A stretch of 64,000 nt of DNA from Halomonas sp. HL-48 (lineage in GTDB: Bacteria > Pseudomonadota > Gammaproteobacteria > Pseudomonadales > Halomonadaceae): positions 62,001-126,000 of the forward strand of contig NZ_LJZS01000004.1 of NCBI RefSeq assembly GCF_001314875.1, in the 5' to 3' direction. Shown piece by piece: positions 17,632 to 27,413 of this stretch. A program made the translations under genes and the position numbers. Positions within the stretch are counted from its first letter, which is position 1, and every line of letters starts with the position of its first letter. The notes below the pieces were generated by a model. It worked only from the letters and a program-made list of their open reading frames with translations. It was not told where the DNA came from and searched no databases.

Positions 17632-19152
17632 ATGGAATTTTCCGTTCAAACGGCCAATCCGGCCAAAATAGAAACGGCCTGCCTCGTAGTACCCGTCTAT
17701 AAAGATAGCGATTTACTGCCTGCCGTGGCGAAACTCGACGACGCCAGCGAGCAGTTGATTGGCCAACTCGTCAGTCGTGGCGACATTGACGCCAGCCTGG
17801 CCAACGTCCAGCTACTCCCCTACGCCCCGGGCCTGGGCGCGCAACGTTTGCTGCTCGTCGGCCTCGGCGAGCGCGAAAAATGTCAGGAAGCAGCGTATCT
17901 GAAGGCGCTGGATGCTGCCATGGCCGCGCTGGTAAAACTGCCCATCGATGACGCCAGCGTGATGCTCACCGAAGTCCCGCTGGCCGATCGCGATACCGCC
18001 TGGAAAGCACGCAAGGTGCTCGAAAGCATTGAACGCGCAAGCTACCGATTCGATCAGTTTAAGCGCAGCCCTGCGCCCGCCCAGAGCCTCGTGCAGCTTA
18101 ACCTGATGATCAGTAGCGCCGGCGAAGCGGACGCCGCCCAACGGGGCGCCCACCAGGGTAGCGCCATCGGTCAGGGCATCAACTATACGCGCACCCTGGG
18201 CAACCTGCCGGGCAATATCTGCACGCCGCGCTATTTAGCCGAGCAGGCCGAACAGCTAGGCCGCGAATCGAAAGGCGCGCTTGAGGTCGAGATTCTGGAC
18301 GAAGAGGCGCTGGCCGAGCTGGGCGCAGGCGCCCTGCTGTCGGTAGGCCGCGGCAGCCGCGAGCCTTCGCGCCTGATCGTCATGCGCTACCAGGGCGCTG
18401 AAAGCGCCGACGAAGCCCCCCACGTCCTGATCGGCAAAGGTATTACCTTCGATACCGGCGGCATCTCGCTCAAACCCGGCGAAGGCATGGACGAGATGAA
18501 GTTTGATATGGGCGGGGCGGCCAGCGTGTTCGGCACGGTGAAAGCGCTTCTCACGATCAAACCCAAGCTCAACCTGGTATTCATCGTCGCCGCGGCGGAA
18601 AACATGCCGGACGGCGCCGCCACCAAACCCGGCGATATCATCACCACGCTCAAGGGGCTGACCGTCGAGGTGCTCAATACCGACGCCGAAGGCCGTCTGG
18701 TGCTGTGCGATGCGCTGACCTACGCCGAGCGCTTCACGCCGGCAAGCGTGGTCGATATTGCCACGCTCACCGGGGCGGCCATCGTTGCGCTGGGCCATCA
18801 CGCCACCGGCTTGCTGTCCAACGATGACGACCTGGCGCTGGATCTGCTCGATGCCGGCGATACCGCCTGGGATCGCGCCTGGCACCTGCCGCTATGGGAC
18901 GAGTACCAGGAGCAGCTGGACTCCAACTTCGCCGACCTGGCCAATATCGGCGGCCGCCCGGCGGGCACGATTACCGCGGCGTGTTTCCTGTCGCGCTTTG
19001 CCGACCGTTTCCCTTGGGCACACCTGGACATTGCCGGCACCGCCTGGCATTCCGGCAAGCAGAAAGGCGCCACCGGGCGCCCTGTCGGCCTGCTTACCCA
19101 ATATCTGCTGGACCGGGAAAACGACGCCCAGGTTGAAAATGGCGACGACTAG
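17632..19152 (+). CDS. pepA: Leucyl aminopeptidase (M17)
   Basis: 506 residues. Cytosolic hexameric zinc exopeptidase that also acts as a DNA-binding architectural factor in E. coli. The signature NTDAEGRL and the metal ligands in GKGITFDTGGISLKP, the catalytic region MKFDMGGAASV and DIATLTGA are all intact. ATG 17632 has GGAGA 4-5 bases upstream; the frame to 17551 is extra. Divergent from lptF. Unlike E. coli, holC does not follow directly: ilvE intervenes. Confidence 0.95.
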   Translation: MEFSVQTANPAKIETACLVVPVYKDSDLLPAVAKLDDASEQLIGQLVSRGDIDASLANVQLLPYAPGLGAQRLLLVGLGEREKCQEAAYLKALDAAMAALVKLPIDDASVMLTEVPLADRDTAWKARKVLESIERASYRFDQFKRSPAPAQSLVQLNLMISSAGEADAAQRGAHQGSAIGQGINYTRTLGNLPGNICTPRYLAEQAEQLGRESKGALEVEILDEEALAELGAGALLSVGRGSREPSRLIVMRYQGAESADEAPHVLIGKGITFDTGGISLKPGEGMDEMKFDMGGAASVFGTVKALLTIKPKLNLVFIVAAAENMPDGAATKPGDIITTLKGLTVEVLNTDAEGRLVLCDALTYAERFTPASVVDIATLTGAAIVALGHHATGLLSNDDDLALDLLDAGDTAWDRAWHLPLWDEYQEQLDSNFADLANIGGRPAGTITAACFLSRFADRFPWAHLDIAGTAWHSGKQKGATGRPVGLLTQYLLDRENDAQVENGDD

Positions 19153-19224
19153 ACAACCAGCGGTTGCCTTTAGGCGCTACAACCGTTAAACCTGAACCTA
19201 TCAAGGCGTACGGAGGACGACTCA

Positions 19225-20406
19225 GTGCGCCTGTTTTCATCTTATTCCAAGTATTCGCCCCGAGAGGCGTGTTGCCAGCGGAGACCAACAGCCGTGCCCA
19301 CTGCAAGTTCTGATACGCACTTCGAAGCCCTGCCGTCCAACCAGCCGACGGCCGACGAGATTCGTGACAACATTCTGAAAAACCCCGGCTTCGGGCAATA
19401 TTTCACCGATCACATGGCGCACGTCCGCTGGACGGTCGACGCCGAGTGGCATGGTCATCAGGTTCGCCCTTATGGCCCCTTGACCCTCGATCCTGCCGCC
19501 TCGGTGCTGCACTACGGTCAGGAGATTTTTGAAGGCATCAAGGCCTACCGCCATGCCGACGGCTCGGTCTGGACCTTCCGGCCGGAGAAAAACGCCGAGC
19601 GCTTTCGGCGCAGCGCCCGCCGCCTGGCGCTGCCCGAGCTTTCCGATGAGGACTTCATCGGCTCGCTGAAAGCCCTGCTCGCCCAGGACCACGCCTGGGT
19701 GCCGACGCCGTCGAGCGACGCCGACGAGTGCAGCCTGTACCTGCGCCCGTTCATGATCGCCTCGGAAGCCTTTCTCGGCGTACGCCCGGCCCACGAAGTG
19801 GATTACTACGTGATTGCCTCGCCGGCGGCGGCGTATTTCAAGGGCGGCATCGAGCCGGTGTCGATCTGGCTGTCGTCGCATTACAAGCGCGCCGCCCCTG
19901 GCGGTACCGGCTTCGCCAAATGCGGCGGCAACTACGCAGCGTCGCTTGCCGCGCAAAAAGAAGCCGCCGCCCACGACTGCAGCCAGGTGGCGTTTTTAGA
20001 TGCGGCCGAGAATAAGTGGATCGAAGAGCTGGGCGGCATGAATCTGTTCTTTGTCTTCAAGGATGGCCGCTTGGTCACCCCGCGCCTGACCGACACCATT
20101 CTCGAAGGCGTTACCCGCAACTCCGTGCTGACGCTTGCCAAAGACGAGGGCTTGAGCCCGGAAGAGCGCCCCATCAGCATCGACGAGTGGCGTGAAGGCG
20201 CGGCGTCCGGTGAGATTACCGAAGTGTTCGCCTGCGGCACCGCGGCGGTGATCACCCCGGTGGGCGAGCTGGTCAGCGAGGACGAGCGTATTCGTCTCAC
20301 GGCGGGGGGCAATAACGACGTGGCCAAGCGCCTGCGCACCAAGCTGCTCGACCTGCAATACGGACGCAGCGACGATACATACGGCTGGCTGACCCAGCTG
20401 GCCTAG
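19225..20406 (+). CDS. ilvE: Branched-chain amino acid aminotransferase
   Basis: 393 residues, fold-type IV PLP enzyme making Leu, Ile and Val from their 2-oxo acids. The PLP lysine is in GGTGFAKCGGNYAAS and the family segments HYGQEIFEGIKAYRHADG, LYLRPFMIASEAFLGVRP, WIEELGGMNLFFVF and CGTAAVITPVG are present. It belongs to the longer BCAT type found in eukaryotes and many proteobacteria. GTG 19225 has CGGAGG 8 bases upstream; the first ~23 residues are not conserved, and GTG 19294 (GGAGA 9-11 bases upstream) is a real alternative that gives 370 residues. Confidence 0.93.
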   Translation: MRLFSSYSKYSPREACCQRRPTAVPTASSDTHFEALPSNQPTADEIRDNILKNPGFGQYFTDHMAHVRWTVDAEWHGHQVRPYGPLTLDPAASVLHYGQEIFEGIKAYRHADGSVWTFRPEKNAERFRRSARRLALPELSDEDFIGSLKALLAQDHAWVPTPSSDADECSLYLRPFMIASEAFLGVRPAHEVDYYVIASPAAAYFKGGIEPVSIWLSSHYKRAAPGGTGFAKCGGNYAASLAAQKEAAAHDCSQVAFLDAAENKWIEELGGMNLFFVFKDGRLVTPRLTDTILEGVTRNSVLTLAKDEGLSPEERPISIDEWREGAASGEITEVFACGTAAVITPVGELVSEDERIRLTAGGNNDVAKRLRTKLLDLQYGRSDDTYGWLTQLA

Positions 20407-20422
20407 TCATCCGTCACCGTTT

Positions 20423-20450
20423 GCGTCGCCGCCGGCCTCAGCGGCGACGC
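20423..20450. other. Strong hairpin between ilvE and holC
   Basis: GCGTCGCCGC at 20423-20432 pairs perfectly with GCGGCGACGC at 20441-20450 around an 8-base loop. No T-run follows, so it is more likely a processing or pausing structure, or a weak terminator, than a classical rho-independent terminator. Confidence 0.45.
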
Positions 20451-20479
20451 GCCTCAAGACGCCCAGCCAGGACCTAGCA

Positions 20480-20911
20480 ATGGCGCGCATCGACTTTTAT
20501 ATCCTGCCGGACACCACGCTGGAGGCACGCCTGCAGTTTGCCTGCAAGCTGGCCGAAACCATCTACCGCAAGGGCTATCGGTTGCATCTCCACTGCGAAG
20601 ATAAACCCCTCGCCGAGCAGGCCGACGAGGCGCTGTGGGGCTTTCGCGGTGACGCCTACCTGCCCCACGCGCTGGAAGACAGCGACATGGCCGAGAGCGT
20701 ACCGATTACGCTCGGCTGGCAGCAGTTACCAATGCCCACTGAGGAGACCGCGTTGCTTAACCTGCACTCAGATATTCCCGAGGGCGTTGAACGCTTTGCG
20801 CGCATTGCCGAAATCATTAATCAGCACCAGCAGGTGCTGGTTGCCAAACGCGCCTGCTGGCAGCGCTATAAAGAACTCGGCCATGAGGTCGTGCCGCATA
20901 AGCTGGGGTGA
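20480..20911 (+). CDS. holC: DNA polymerase III chi subunit
   Basis: 143 residues, the usual size. Family pattern MARIDFYILPDTTLEARLQFACKLAE, LWGFRGDAYLPHAL and VLVAKRACWQRYKELGHEV is clear. Chi links the clamp loader (through psi) to SSB at the replication fork. In many gammaproteobacteria pepA-holC-valS is one block; here all three are present in order but with insertions on both sides of holC. Confidence 0.94.
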   Translation: MARIDFYILPDTTLEARLQFACKLAETIYRKGYRLHLHCEDKPLAEQADEALWGFRGDAYLPHALEDSDMAESVPITLGWQQLPMPTEETALLNLHSDIPEGVERFARIAEIINQHQQVLVAKRACWQRYKELGHEVVPHKLG

Positions 20912-20944
20912 GCGGCCGAGCAGAGGGCCTCCAACACAAACGCG

Positions 20945-21018
20945 TGACCCCGCACTTGGCGGGGTCATCAACAGCGAAAAGCTATCGTTTTAAGAGCGGC
21001 CAGGCAATCTGCCTGGCC
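20945..21018. terminator. Two hairpins between holC and the convergent Spy-like gene
   Basis: TGACCCCGC (20945-20953) pairs with GCGGGGTCA (20959-20967), and GGCCAGGC (20998-21005) pairs with GCCTGGCC (21011-21018) followed by ATTTT on the plus strand. They lie between the convergent stops at 20911 and 21027. The second is the better terminator for holC; the reverse strand reads TTAAAACG after it and may also terminate. Confidence 0.65.
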
Positions 21019-21026
21019 ATTTTCCA

Positions 21027-21548
21027 TCACTGCAGTGCGTCTTCACCTTGGCCTTGACCCTGGCCTTGGCCTTGTTGGCCTCCCTGTTCCTGCATTTGCT
21101 CCTGCATCTGTTGCATTTGCTCCTGCTGCTGAGCCATGGCCTCTTCCAGTTCATCGCGCTGTTCTGGAGTGAACACGCCTTCGATCTGGGACTGCATGAT
21201 GACGCTATTCGCGGTCATCTCAGCCGTTAGCTCACCAAGACGCTCCGCATCCGCGCGAATGGACGCTTCATCATAATCGGGCTGAACCTTCTCGCCGAGT
21301 TGCTGCTGCAGCTCTCGGGCTTCCTCTTCCTTGGCACTGTTTTCATCTTGCATCTGGGTCATAAGGCTGCTGAGTTCCTCTTTCTGCCCATCATCCAGAT
21401 CCAACATTTCGTCAAGTTGGCTCACCTGGTCATCGACACTGGGGGTGCCGCCGCCCATACCGCCTCCACCCATTTGTTGCTGGGCCATGGCGGGAACACT
21501 GAACGCCATTGCGGCGACTGCCGGAACGAAAAGCTTGGTTAATTGCAT
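21027..21548 (-). CDS. Periplasmic Spy/CpxP-like protein with Gln/Gly-rich tail
   Basis: 173 residues. A signal peptide ends at AMA/QQQ (residue ~23). A helical LTxxQ-type region follows, with LDLDDGQKEELSSLMTQM and VFTPEQRDELEEAM as the two Spy/CpxP-like repeats. The last ~40 residues are a low-complexity EQMQQMQEQMQEQ run ending in (GQ)n. Spy and CpxP are ATP-independent periplasmic chaperones or stress sensors; that role is inferred. ATG 21548 has GGAG 5 bases upstream. The next 341 bases to the MFS gene hold its promoter, a TACAAATTGTA palindrome (21565-21575) and no other gene. Confidence 0.75.
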   Translation of the reverse strand: MQLTKLFVPAVAAMAFSVPAMAQQQMGGGGMGGGTPSVDDQVSQLDEMLDLDDGQKEELSSLMTQMQDENSAKEEEARELQQQLGEKVQPDYDEASIRADAERLGELTAEMTANSVIMQSQIEGVFTPEQRDELEEAMAQQQEQMQQMQEQMQEQGGQQGQGQGQGQGEDALQ

Positions 21549-21889
21549 GAAAACTCCAATTGCGTACAAATTGTATTTGCTACCCGACACAATCATGACG
21601 GGCCTTGCGATACCCCATATGACCCTAACAGACCACCTACACAGCGAAAACCACAAGGCTCATCAAGGTAGCGACTGATCTTGGCCCTGGGCTCCCAAGG
21701 TGGCTAATCAATACGGCCACAATCGGGTTATCTGTCGATACCCACGCCATCTGACAATGCTGTTTTCAAAAAATTCGTCTTAACGACAAATTATTGATTA
21801 CCAGGGTGGCGATACCCCATGATGCCTAGCAATAGAACGCCCACTCATCCCGAAGTTATTCTTCTTAAACAATTTCTGGAGCCGTAAAC

Positions 21890-23065
21890 GTGCTCACCCG
21901 CTACCCTCTCGCCGTTATTGTTATCGCTCAACTGTTCGGCACCTCGCTGTGGTTCAGCGTCAACGGTGTGGGTTTGGCGCTTCAAGACGCGGTGGGCCTG
22001 AGTGAGAGCGACCTTGGGCTGCTCACCATTGCCGTGCAGGCCGGGTTCATTACCGGCACCCTGGCGATTGCCACCACGGGGCTTGCCGACCGCGTGCGCG
22101 CCAGCCACCTATTTGCAGTTTCTGCCGTGCTCGGGGCGCTGGTGAACGCCACCTTTATTGGCATGGCGGATAACGTCACGCTGGCCGCGATCGCTCGCTT
22201 TGCCACGGGGCTTTGCCTGGCAGGGATCTATCCGCTGGGCATGAAACTGGTGGTCAGTTGGACGCCCAGCCACGCCGGGGCGGCGCTGGGCTGGCTGGTG
22301 GGCATGCTGACCCTGGGCATCGCCTCGCCGCACCTGCTGCGCGGGCTCACCCTGAACCTTCCCTGGCAATGGCCGCTGCTGCTTGCCTCGCTGCTCGCGC
22401 TGGCCGCCGCGCTGATGATTTATAAGCTGGGCGTTGGCCCGCACCTGCCCGCCAAAGCCAGCGGCGGGCGGCCCTGGGCGGGGTTGGCGGCGTTTAAACA
22501 CAAGGATTTTCGGGCAGCGGCGCTTGGCTACTTCGGCCATTGCTGGGAGCTTTATGCCCTATGGGCCCTGGTGCCGTTTTTGGTGACGCGGGAGCTTACG
22601 CGTCTCGGTGCCAGCAGCAGCGTCCAGCCGTGGCTGAGCTTTGCGATCATCGCCATTGGCCTGCCCGGCTGCGTACTCGCCGGGCGCTGGAGCCGCCGGG
22701 TGGGCAGTGCCCGCGTGGCGTTTGTGGCGCTGGCCACCTCGGGCGCCCTATGCCTGATCTACCCGCTGATAGGCGCTGCCCCACCCCTGCTGCTGATCGC
22801 GCTATTACTGGTCTGGGGGCTGAGCGTGATTGCCGATTCGGCGCAGTTTTCGGCGCTGGCCTCGGCCACCGCCCCCGCCGAGCGACTGGGGGCGGCACTC
22901 GCCATGATGAACGCCATTGGCTTTGGCCTGACCATCCCGTCGATCGCCCTGGTCACATCGCTATGGAGCAGCCAGGAACTGGCCGTCATCTGGTGGCTGC
23001 TGCCCGGGCCGGTGCTTGGGCTGATCGCCATGCGCGGGCTGAATCGCCGCCCGGTAAGGGCCTGA
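21890..23065 (+). CDS. MFS transporter
   Basis: 391 residues with about 12 membrane helices arranged as 6+6 and a cytoplasmic loop near residue 190 (GPHLPAKASGGRPW). The A-like motif reads TGLADRVRASHLF after helix 2-3. It resembles the cyanate/nitrate-like permeases, but no substrate can be assigned. The start is GTG 21890 with GGAG 8 bases upstream. It stands alone between the Spy-like gene and valS. Confidence 0.85.
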   Translation: MLTRYPLAVIVIAQLFGTSLWFSVNGVGLALQDAVGLSESDLGLLTIAVQAGFITGTLAIATTGLADRVRASHLFAVSAVLGALVNATFIGMADNVTLAAIARFATGLCLAGIYPLGMKLVVSWTPSHAGAALGWLVGMLTLGIASPHLLRGLTLNLPWQWPLLLASLLALAAALMIYKLGVGPHLPAKASGGRPWAGLAAFKHKDFRAAALGYFGHCWELYALWALVPFLVTRELTRLGASSSVQPWLSFAIIAIGLPGCVLAGRWSRRVGSARVAFVALATSGALCLIYPLIGAAPPLLLIALLLVWGLSVIADSAQFSALASATAPAERLGAALAMMNAIGFGLTIPSIALVTSLWSSQELAVIWWLLPGPVLGLIAMRGLNRRPVRA

Positions 23066-23151
23066 CGCCCTGCCCCTTATCGCGCTATACTTGTCGCCAT
23101 TTTTTCGACCCCTTATGAATTCCATGCTTCCCTGCGGGGAGCATCGTTGCG

Positions 23152-26010
23152 GTGAGCCAATCCATGGAAAAGACCTACCAACCTGAGCAGATCGAAACCC
23201 GCTGGTACGAGCGCTGGGAAGCCGACAACCGTTTCGCCCCGTCAGGCCGCGGCGAGCCGTTCTCGATCATGATCCCGCCGCCCAACGTGACCGGCAGTCT
23301 GCACATGGGCCACGCCTTCCAGGACACCATCATGGATACCCTGACCCGCTGGAAGCGGATGCAGGGCAACAACACCCTGTGGCAGGTAGGCACCGACCAC
23401 GCCGGTATCGCCACGCAGATGCTGGTGGAGCGCAAGATCGCCGCTGAAGAGGGCAAAACCCGCCACGACCTGGGTCGCGATGCGTTCATCGACAAGGTAT
23501 GGGAGTGGAAAGAAGAATCCGGCGACCATATTACCCGCCAGCTGCGCCGCATGGGCGCCAGCGTCGACTGGTCCCGCGAGCGCTTCACCATGGACGACGG
23601 CTTCTACAAGGCCGTCCAGGAAGTGTTCGTGCGCCTGCACGAAGAAAACCTGATCTATCGCGGCAAGCGCCTGGTCAACTGGGATCCGACGCTGCACACC
23701 GCCATTTCCGACCTAGAAGTAGAGAACAAGGAGCAGCAGGGAAGCTTCTGGCACTTCCGCTACCCGCTGGCGGATGGCGTTAAAACCGACGACGGCAAAG
23801 ATTACCTGGTGGTCGCCACGACGCGTCCGGAAACCCTGCTGGGCGATACCGGCGTGGCGGTCAATCCCGAAGACGAACGCTACGCCTCCCTGGTCGGCAC
23901 GTTTATCGAGCTGCCCCTGGTCGGCCGTCGGATTCCCATCGTCGCCGACGAGCATGCCGACATGGACAAGGGCTCGGGCTGCGTAAAAATCACCCCGGCC
24001 CACGACTTCAACGACTACGAGGTCGGCAAGCGCCAGAACCACCTGCTGATCAACGTCTTTTCCAAGGACGCGGCGATTCTTGAGCAGGCCGAGATTTACG
24101 ACCTGAAAGGCACTCCCCAGCCAGATGAAGACGCCACGCTACCGGCCAAGTACGTCGGGCTCGACCGCTTCGAGGCGCGCAAGCTGATCGTCGCCGACAT
24201 GGACGCCCTGGGCCTGCTCGAGCAGGTGGAAGCCGTCAACAACACCATGCCCTACGGCGACCGCTCGGGTGACGTGATCGAGCCGCTGCTCACCGACCAG
24301 TGGTTTGTCGCCGTGGAGTCGCTTGCCAAGCCCGCCATCGAAGCGGTGGAAAAAGGCGACATCCAGTTCGTGCCCAAGAACTACGAAAACATGTACTTCG
24401 CCTGGATGCGCGACCTCCAGGACTGGTGCATTTCCCGCCAGCTGTGGTGGGGCCACCGCATCCCCGCCTGGTACGACGCCGAAGGCAATGTCTACGTTGC
24501 CCGCACGGAAGCCGAAGCTCGCGAGAAGCACGGCCTCGGCGTCGATATCGAGCTGACCCAGGACGAAGACGTGCTGGATACCTGGTTCAGCTCGGGCCTG
24601 TGGACCTTCGGGACCCTCGGCTGGCCGGAACAAACCCCGGAGCTTGAGGCCTTCCACCCCACCAGCGTGCTGGTCACCGGCTTTGACATCATCTTCTTCT
24701 GGGTGGCCCGGATGATCATGATGACGCTCAAGTTCACCGACGAAGTCCCGTTCAAGACGGTCTATGTACACGGTCTGGTGCGCGACGGCCAGGGCCAGAA
24801 GATGTCCAAGTCCAAGGGCAATGTACTCGACCCCATCGACCTGATCGACGGTATCAGCCTGGACGCGCTGCTCGAAAAACGCACCGGCAACATGATGCAG
24901 CCGCAAAAGGCCAAGGCGATTGCCAAAGCCACCAAAGAAGAGTTTAAAGACGGCATTGAAGCCCACGGCACCGATGCGCTGCGCTTTACGTTTCTCTCCC
25001 AGGCGACGACCGGGCGCGATATCAAGTTCGATATGAACCGTCTGGACGGCTATCGCAACTTCTGCAACAAGCTGTGGAACGCCTCTCGCTACGTGCTGAT
25101 GAACGCCGAAGGCGAGGATTGCGGCACCGACGGTGGCGAGGTGGCACTGTCGCTGGCCGACCGCTGGATTATCTCCCAACTGCAGAAAACCGAGGCCCAG
25201 GTCACCAAGGCAATGGACGAGTATCGCTTCGACCACGCCTCCCAGGCGCTCTACGAATTCGTCTGGAACGAGTACTGCGACTGGTACCTGGAGCTTTCCA
25301 AGCCTGTTTTATGGGATGAAAATGCCACGGCGGAAGCCAAGCGCGGCACACGCCGCACGCTGGTACGCGTGCTCGAAGCCATTCTGCGCCTCGCCCACCC
25401 GATGATGCCCTATATCACCGAAGAGATCTGGCAACGCGTCGCACCGCTGGCGGGGACCTATGTAGGCGACGGCGCGTCCATCATGCTGCAGGCGTGGCCA
25501 GAAGCCGACAACAGCAAGATCGACGAGCAGGCGACCCGCGATATCGAATGGCTGAAGGGCGTGATTATCGCCGTGCGTAATATCCGCGCCGAGATGAATA
25601 TTGCCCCCGGCAAGCCGCTGGACGTGTTGCTGACCAAGGGCAAGGCCGAGGACGCCGAGCGTCTGGAAAGCTACCGCCACTTCCTGGCCAAGCTCGCCAA
25701 GCTGGAAAGCGCCCAATGGCTCGCCAACCCCGACGACGCCCCACTTTCGGCCACGCAGCTGGTCGGCGATATGGAAGTACTGGTGCCCATGGCCGACCTG
25801 ATCGACAAGGACGCCGAGCTCAAGCGCCTAGCGAAGGAGATCGACAAGCAGGACAAGCTGATTGGCGGCATCGAGAAAAAGCTCGGCAACGAAGGCTTCA
25901 TCGCCAAAGCCCCCGAAGCCGTGGTGGAAAAAGAGCGCGGCAAGCTGGCCGAGTTCCAGGCCGCCAAAAAGCTGCTGGAAGAGCAAAAGGCGAAGATTGC
26001 GGCGCTTTAG
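23152..26010 (+). CDS. valS: Valyl-tRNA synthetase
   Basis: 952 residues. Class Ia synthetase charging tRNA(Val). HIGH motif appears as [15 protein letters not shown] near residue 42, the KMSKS loop as [11 protein letters not shown] near 550, with the CP1 editing domain between ([15 protein letters not shown]). The C-terminal coiled coil (residues ~885-952) typical of ValRS is present. GTG 23152 is the likely start (GGGGAG 10 bases upstream); ATG 23164 is the alternative. Confidence 0.98.
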   Translation: MSQSMEKTYQPEQIETRWYERWEADNRFAPSGRGEPFSIMIPPPNVTGSLHMGHAFQDTIMDTLTRWKRMQGNNTLWQVGTDHAGIATQMLVERKIAAEEGKTRHDLGRDAFIDKVWEWKEESGDHITRQLRRMGASVDWSRERFTMDDGFYKAVQEVFVRLHEENLIYRGKRLVNWDPTLHTAISDLEVENKEQQGSFWHFRYPLADGVKTDDGKDYLVVATTRPETLLGDTGVAVNPEDERYASLVGTFIELPLVGRRIPIVADEHADMDKGSGCVKITPAHDFNDYEVGKRQNHLLINVFSKDAAILEQAEIYDLKGTPQPDEDATLPAKYVGLDRFEARKLIVADMDALGLLEQVEAVNNTMPYGDRSGDVIEPLLTDQWFVAVESLAKPAIEAVEKGDIQFVPKNYENMYFAWMRDLQDWCISRQLWWGHRIPAWYDAEGNVYVARTEAEAREKHGLGVDIELTQDEDVLDTWFSSGLWTFGTLGWPEQTPELEAFHPTSVLVTGFDIIFFWVARMIMMTLKFTDEVPFKTVYVHGLVRDGQGQKMSKSKGNVLDPIDLIDGISLDALLEKRTGNMMQPQKAKAIAKATKEEFKDGIEAHGTDALRFTFLSQATTGRDIKFDMNRLDGYRNFCNKLWNASRYVLMNAEGEDCGTDGGEVALSLADRWIISQLQKTEAQVTKAMDEYRFDHASQALYEFVWNEYCDWYLELSKPVLWDENATAEAKRGTRRTLVRVLEAILRLAHPMMPYITEEIWQRVAPLAGTYVGDGASIMLQAWPEADNSKIDEQATRDIEWLKGVIIAVRNIRAEMNIAPGKPLDVLLTKGKAEDAERLESYRHFLAKLAKLESAQWLANPDDAPLSATQLVGDMEVLVPMADLIDKDAELKRLAKEIDKQDKLIGGIEKKLGNEGFIAKAPEAVVEKERGKLAEFQAAKKLLEEQKAKIAAL

Positions 26011-26030
26011 CGTCCGTCCATAGCGCGCAC

Positions 26031-26059
26031 CAAGACGGCACCTGGGCGGTGCCGTCTTG
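26031..26059. terminator. Terminator-like hairpin after valS
   Basis: CAAGACGGCACC (26031-26042) pairs with GGTGCCGTCTTG (26048-26059) around a 5-base loop, 20 bases after the valS stop. Only a short T-run follows (GTATTG), so termination strength is uncertain. Confidence 0.65.
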
Positions 26060-26210
26060 CGTATTGTGCCCCGCCCTGCCGACGCCTGAGGAACAAAACC
26101 GCTGATGACCTGCCCATAAGATCTGGACCCTTTGATCCTGATGGTCCGAGGCGGGTCACACCCTCTATCGAGTGACGCTGCCCAGCATTCACCCATTGAG
26201 GTCGCTTCCT

Positions 26211-27287
26211 ATGGCAACACCCTCCGATAAGTTCCTGAACACGCCACCCACCCTACCGCCGCTCGACCCTGACCACATGTCGCTGTTCGAGCAAGCGGGA
26301 CTGACGGTCAAGCCTCTGGAACCGCTGGGCGTTGAAATATACGGCGCCGATGTTCGCACCCGGCTCCCCCAGCCCGTCATCGACGCTCTGGAAGTGGAAA
26401 TGGCCCATCGCGGGTTCATCGTCTTCAAGCACCAGACGGAGCTTTCGGCGGATGAACTGGTCGAGGCCAGCACGTGGTGGGGCGCGGGCGAAATCCATTC
26501 GACCCACGGCGTTCACCCGGCAACGCCGGGCATGAACCGGGATGTCTTCCGCTGCTCTAACGACAATCGCTACGGCATTCTGGGCGTGGGGCCACAGTGG
26601 CACAACGACGGCAGCTTCGAAGCCGCCATCTTCTCACACTCCGCCTATTACATGGCGCGAGCGCCCGAACAGGGCGGTGGCACGCACTTCGCCCACCAGG
26701 GCGCCGCCTTCGACGCGCTCCCCGAAGCAAAGCAGGCTTTCTGGGAGCGCCTTGTCTCGGTCAATTCCGCCTCAGGAGTGAGCCACCCCGTCGTCCACAC
26801 CCACCCCATCTCGGGGCGCAAGAGCGTATGGCTGCACCTGGGCATGACCGGCGCGGTCATCGAACGGCTGCCGGAAGACGGACGCCCCATCGCCGAACTG
26901 CAACAGACCCCTGCCGCTACCGACCAGCTTCGCCTGCTCAACGAAGACGAGATGAAACAGCTTTTGAGCGACTACAACGATCTGTTGAATGCGTCGTTCG
27001 AGAAAGGCTTCGGGATACGTTACCACTACGACACTGGCGACCTGCTTTACATCGACAACTGGGCACTGGCGCACCGGGCGGCGCCGGAGGCGCACATGTC
27101 CGCCGAAGAGCAGGGCCTGCGGATCATGGACAGGGTGACGGTCAAAGCCAGGCAGAACCTGGCGCCCCACTTTGGCTTGCCCCAGCACATCAACCTTGCC
27201 GGCCCGCATCCCTTCAACAGCGACGGCGTCTGGAAAGCCGGGGGCGTAGGCTTTCGCTGGAAAGATGACATCCCCATGCAAAACTAG
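26211..27287 (+). CDS. TauD/TfdA-family Fe(II)/2-oxoglutarate dioxygenase
   Basis: 358 residues. The double-stranded beta-helix iron site is visible: HND in GPQWHNDGSFEAA (His-x-Asp) and the distal His in LYIDNWALAHRAAPE, with Arg for 2-oxoglutarate about 20 residues later (QGLRIMDRV). The N-terminus LKPLEPLGVEIYGADV-like sequence is typical of taurine/alkyl-substrate dioxygenases, but the substrate-binding part differs from TauD and from TfdA, so the substrate is unknown. ATG 26211 has GAGG 9 bases upstream. It precedes the kinase gene by 126 bases and may belong to the same metabolic cluster, though not necessarily the same transcript. Confidence 0.82.
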   Translation: MATPSDKFLNTPPTLPPLDPDHMSLFEQAGLTVKPLEPLGVEIYGADVRTRLPQPVIDALEVEMAHRGFIVFKHQTELSADELVEASTWWGAGEIHSTHGVHPATPGMNRDVFRCSNDNRYGILGVGPQWHNDGSFEAAIFSHSAYYMARAPEQGGGTHFAHQGAAFDALPEAKQAFWERLVSVNSASGVSHPVVHTHPISGRKSVWLHLGMTGAVIERLPEDGRPIAELQQTPAATDQLRLLNEDEMKQLLSDYNDLLNASFEKGFGIRYHYDTGDLLYIDNWALAHRAAPEAHMSAEEQGLRIMDRVTVKARQNLAPHFGLPQHINLAGPHPFNSDGVWKAGGVGFRWKDDIPMQN

Positions 27288-27413
27288 GCGGTACGCCCGA
27301 TGCGTTGATCATTCCCCATCGTGTCCTGACTACTTTTTCTTCTCAACCGTGTAAGGTTGGTACAACAACGACCACTGAGTGGCATTGAAGGTTGCCTTTA
27401 CACGGATTGTGCT

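Noticed and set aside
21607..21820. Direct repeat GCGATACCCCAT at 21607-21618 and 21809-21820
   Set aside because: Only 12 bases, no flanking duplications and no element between the copies; it may be chance.
24139..25236. 365-codon minus-strand frame inside valS
   Set aside because: Antisense shadow; composition mirrors valS codons and nothing matches a known protein.
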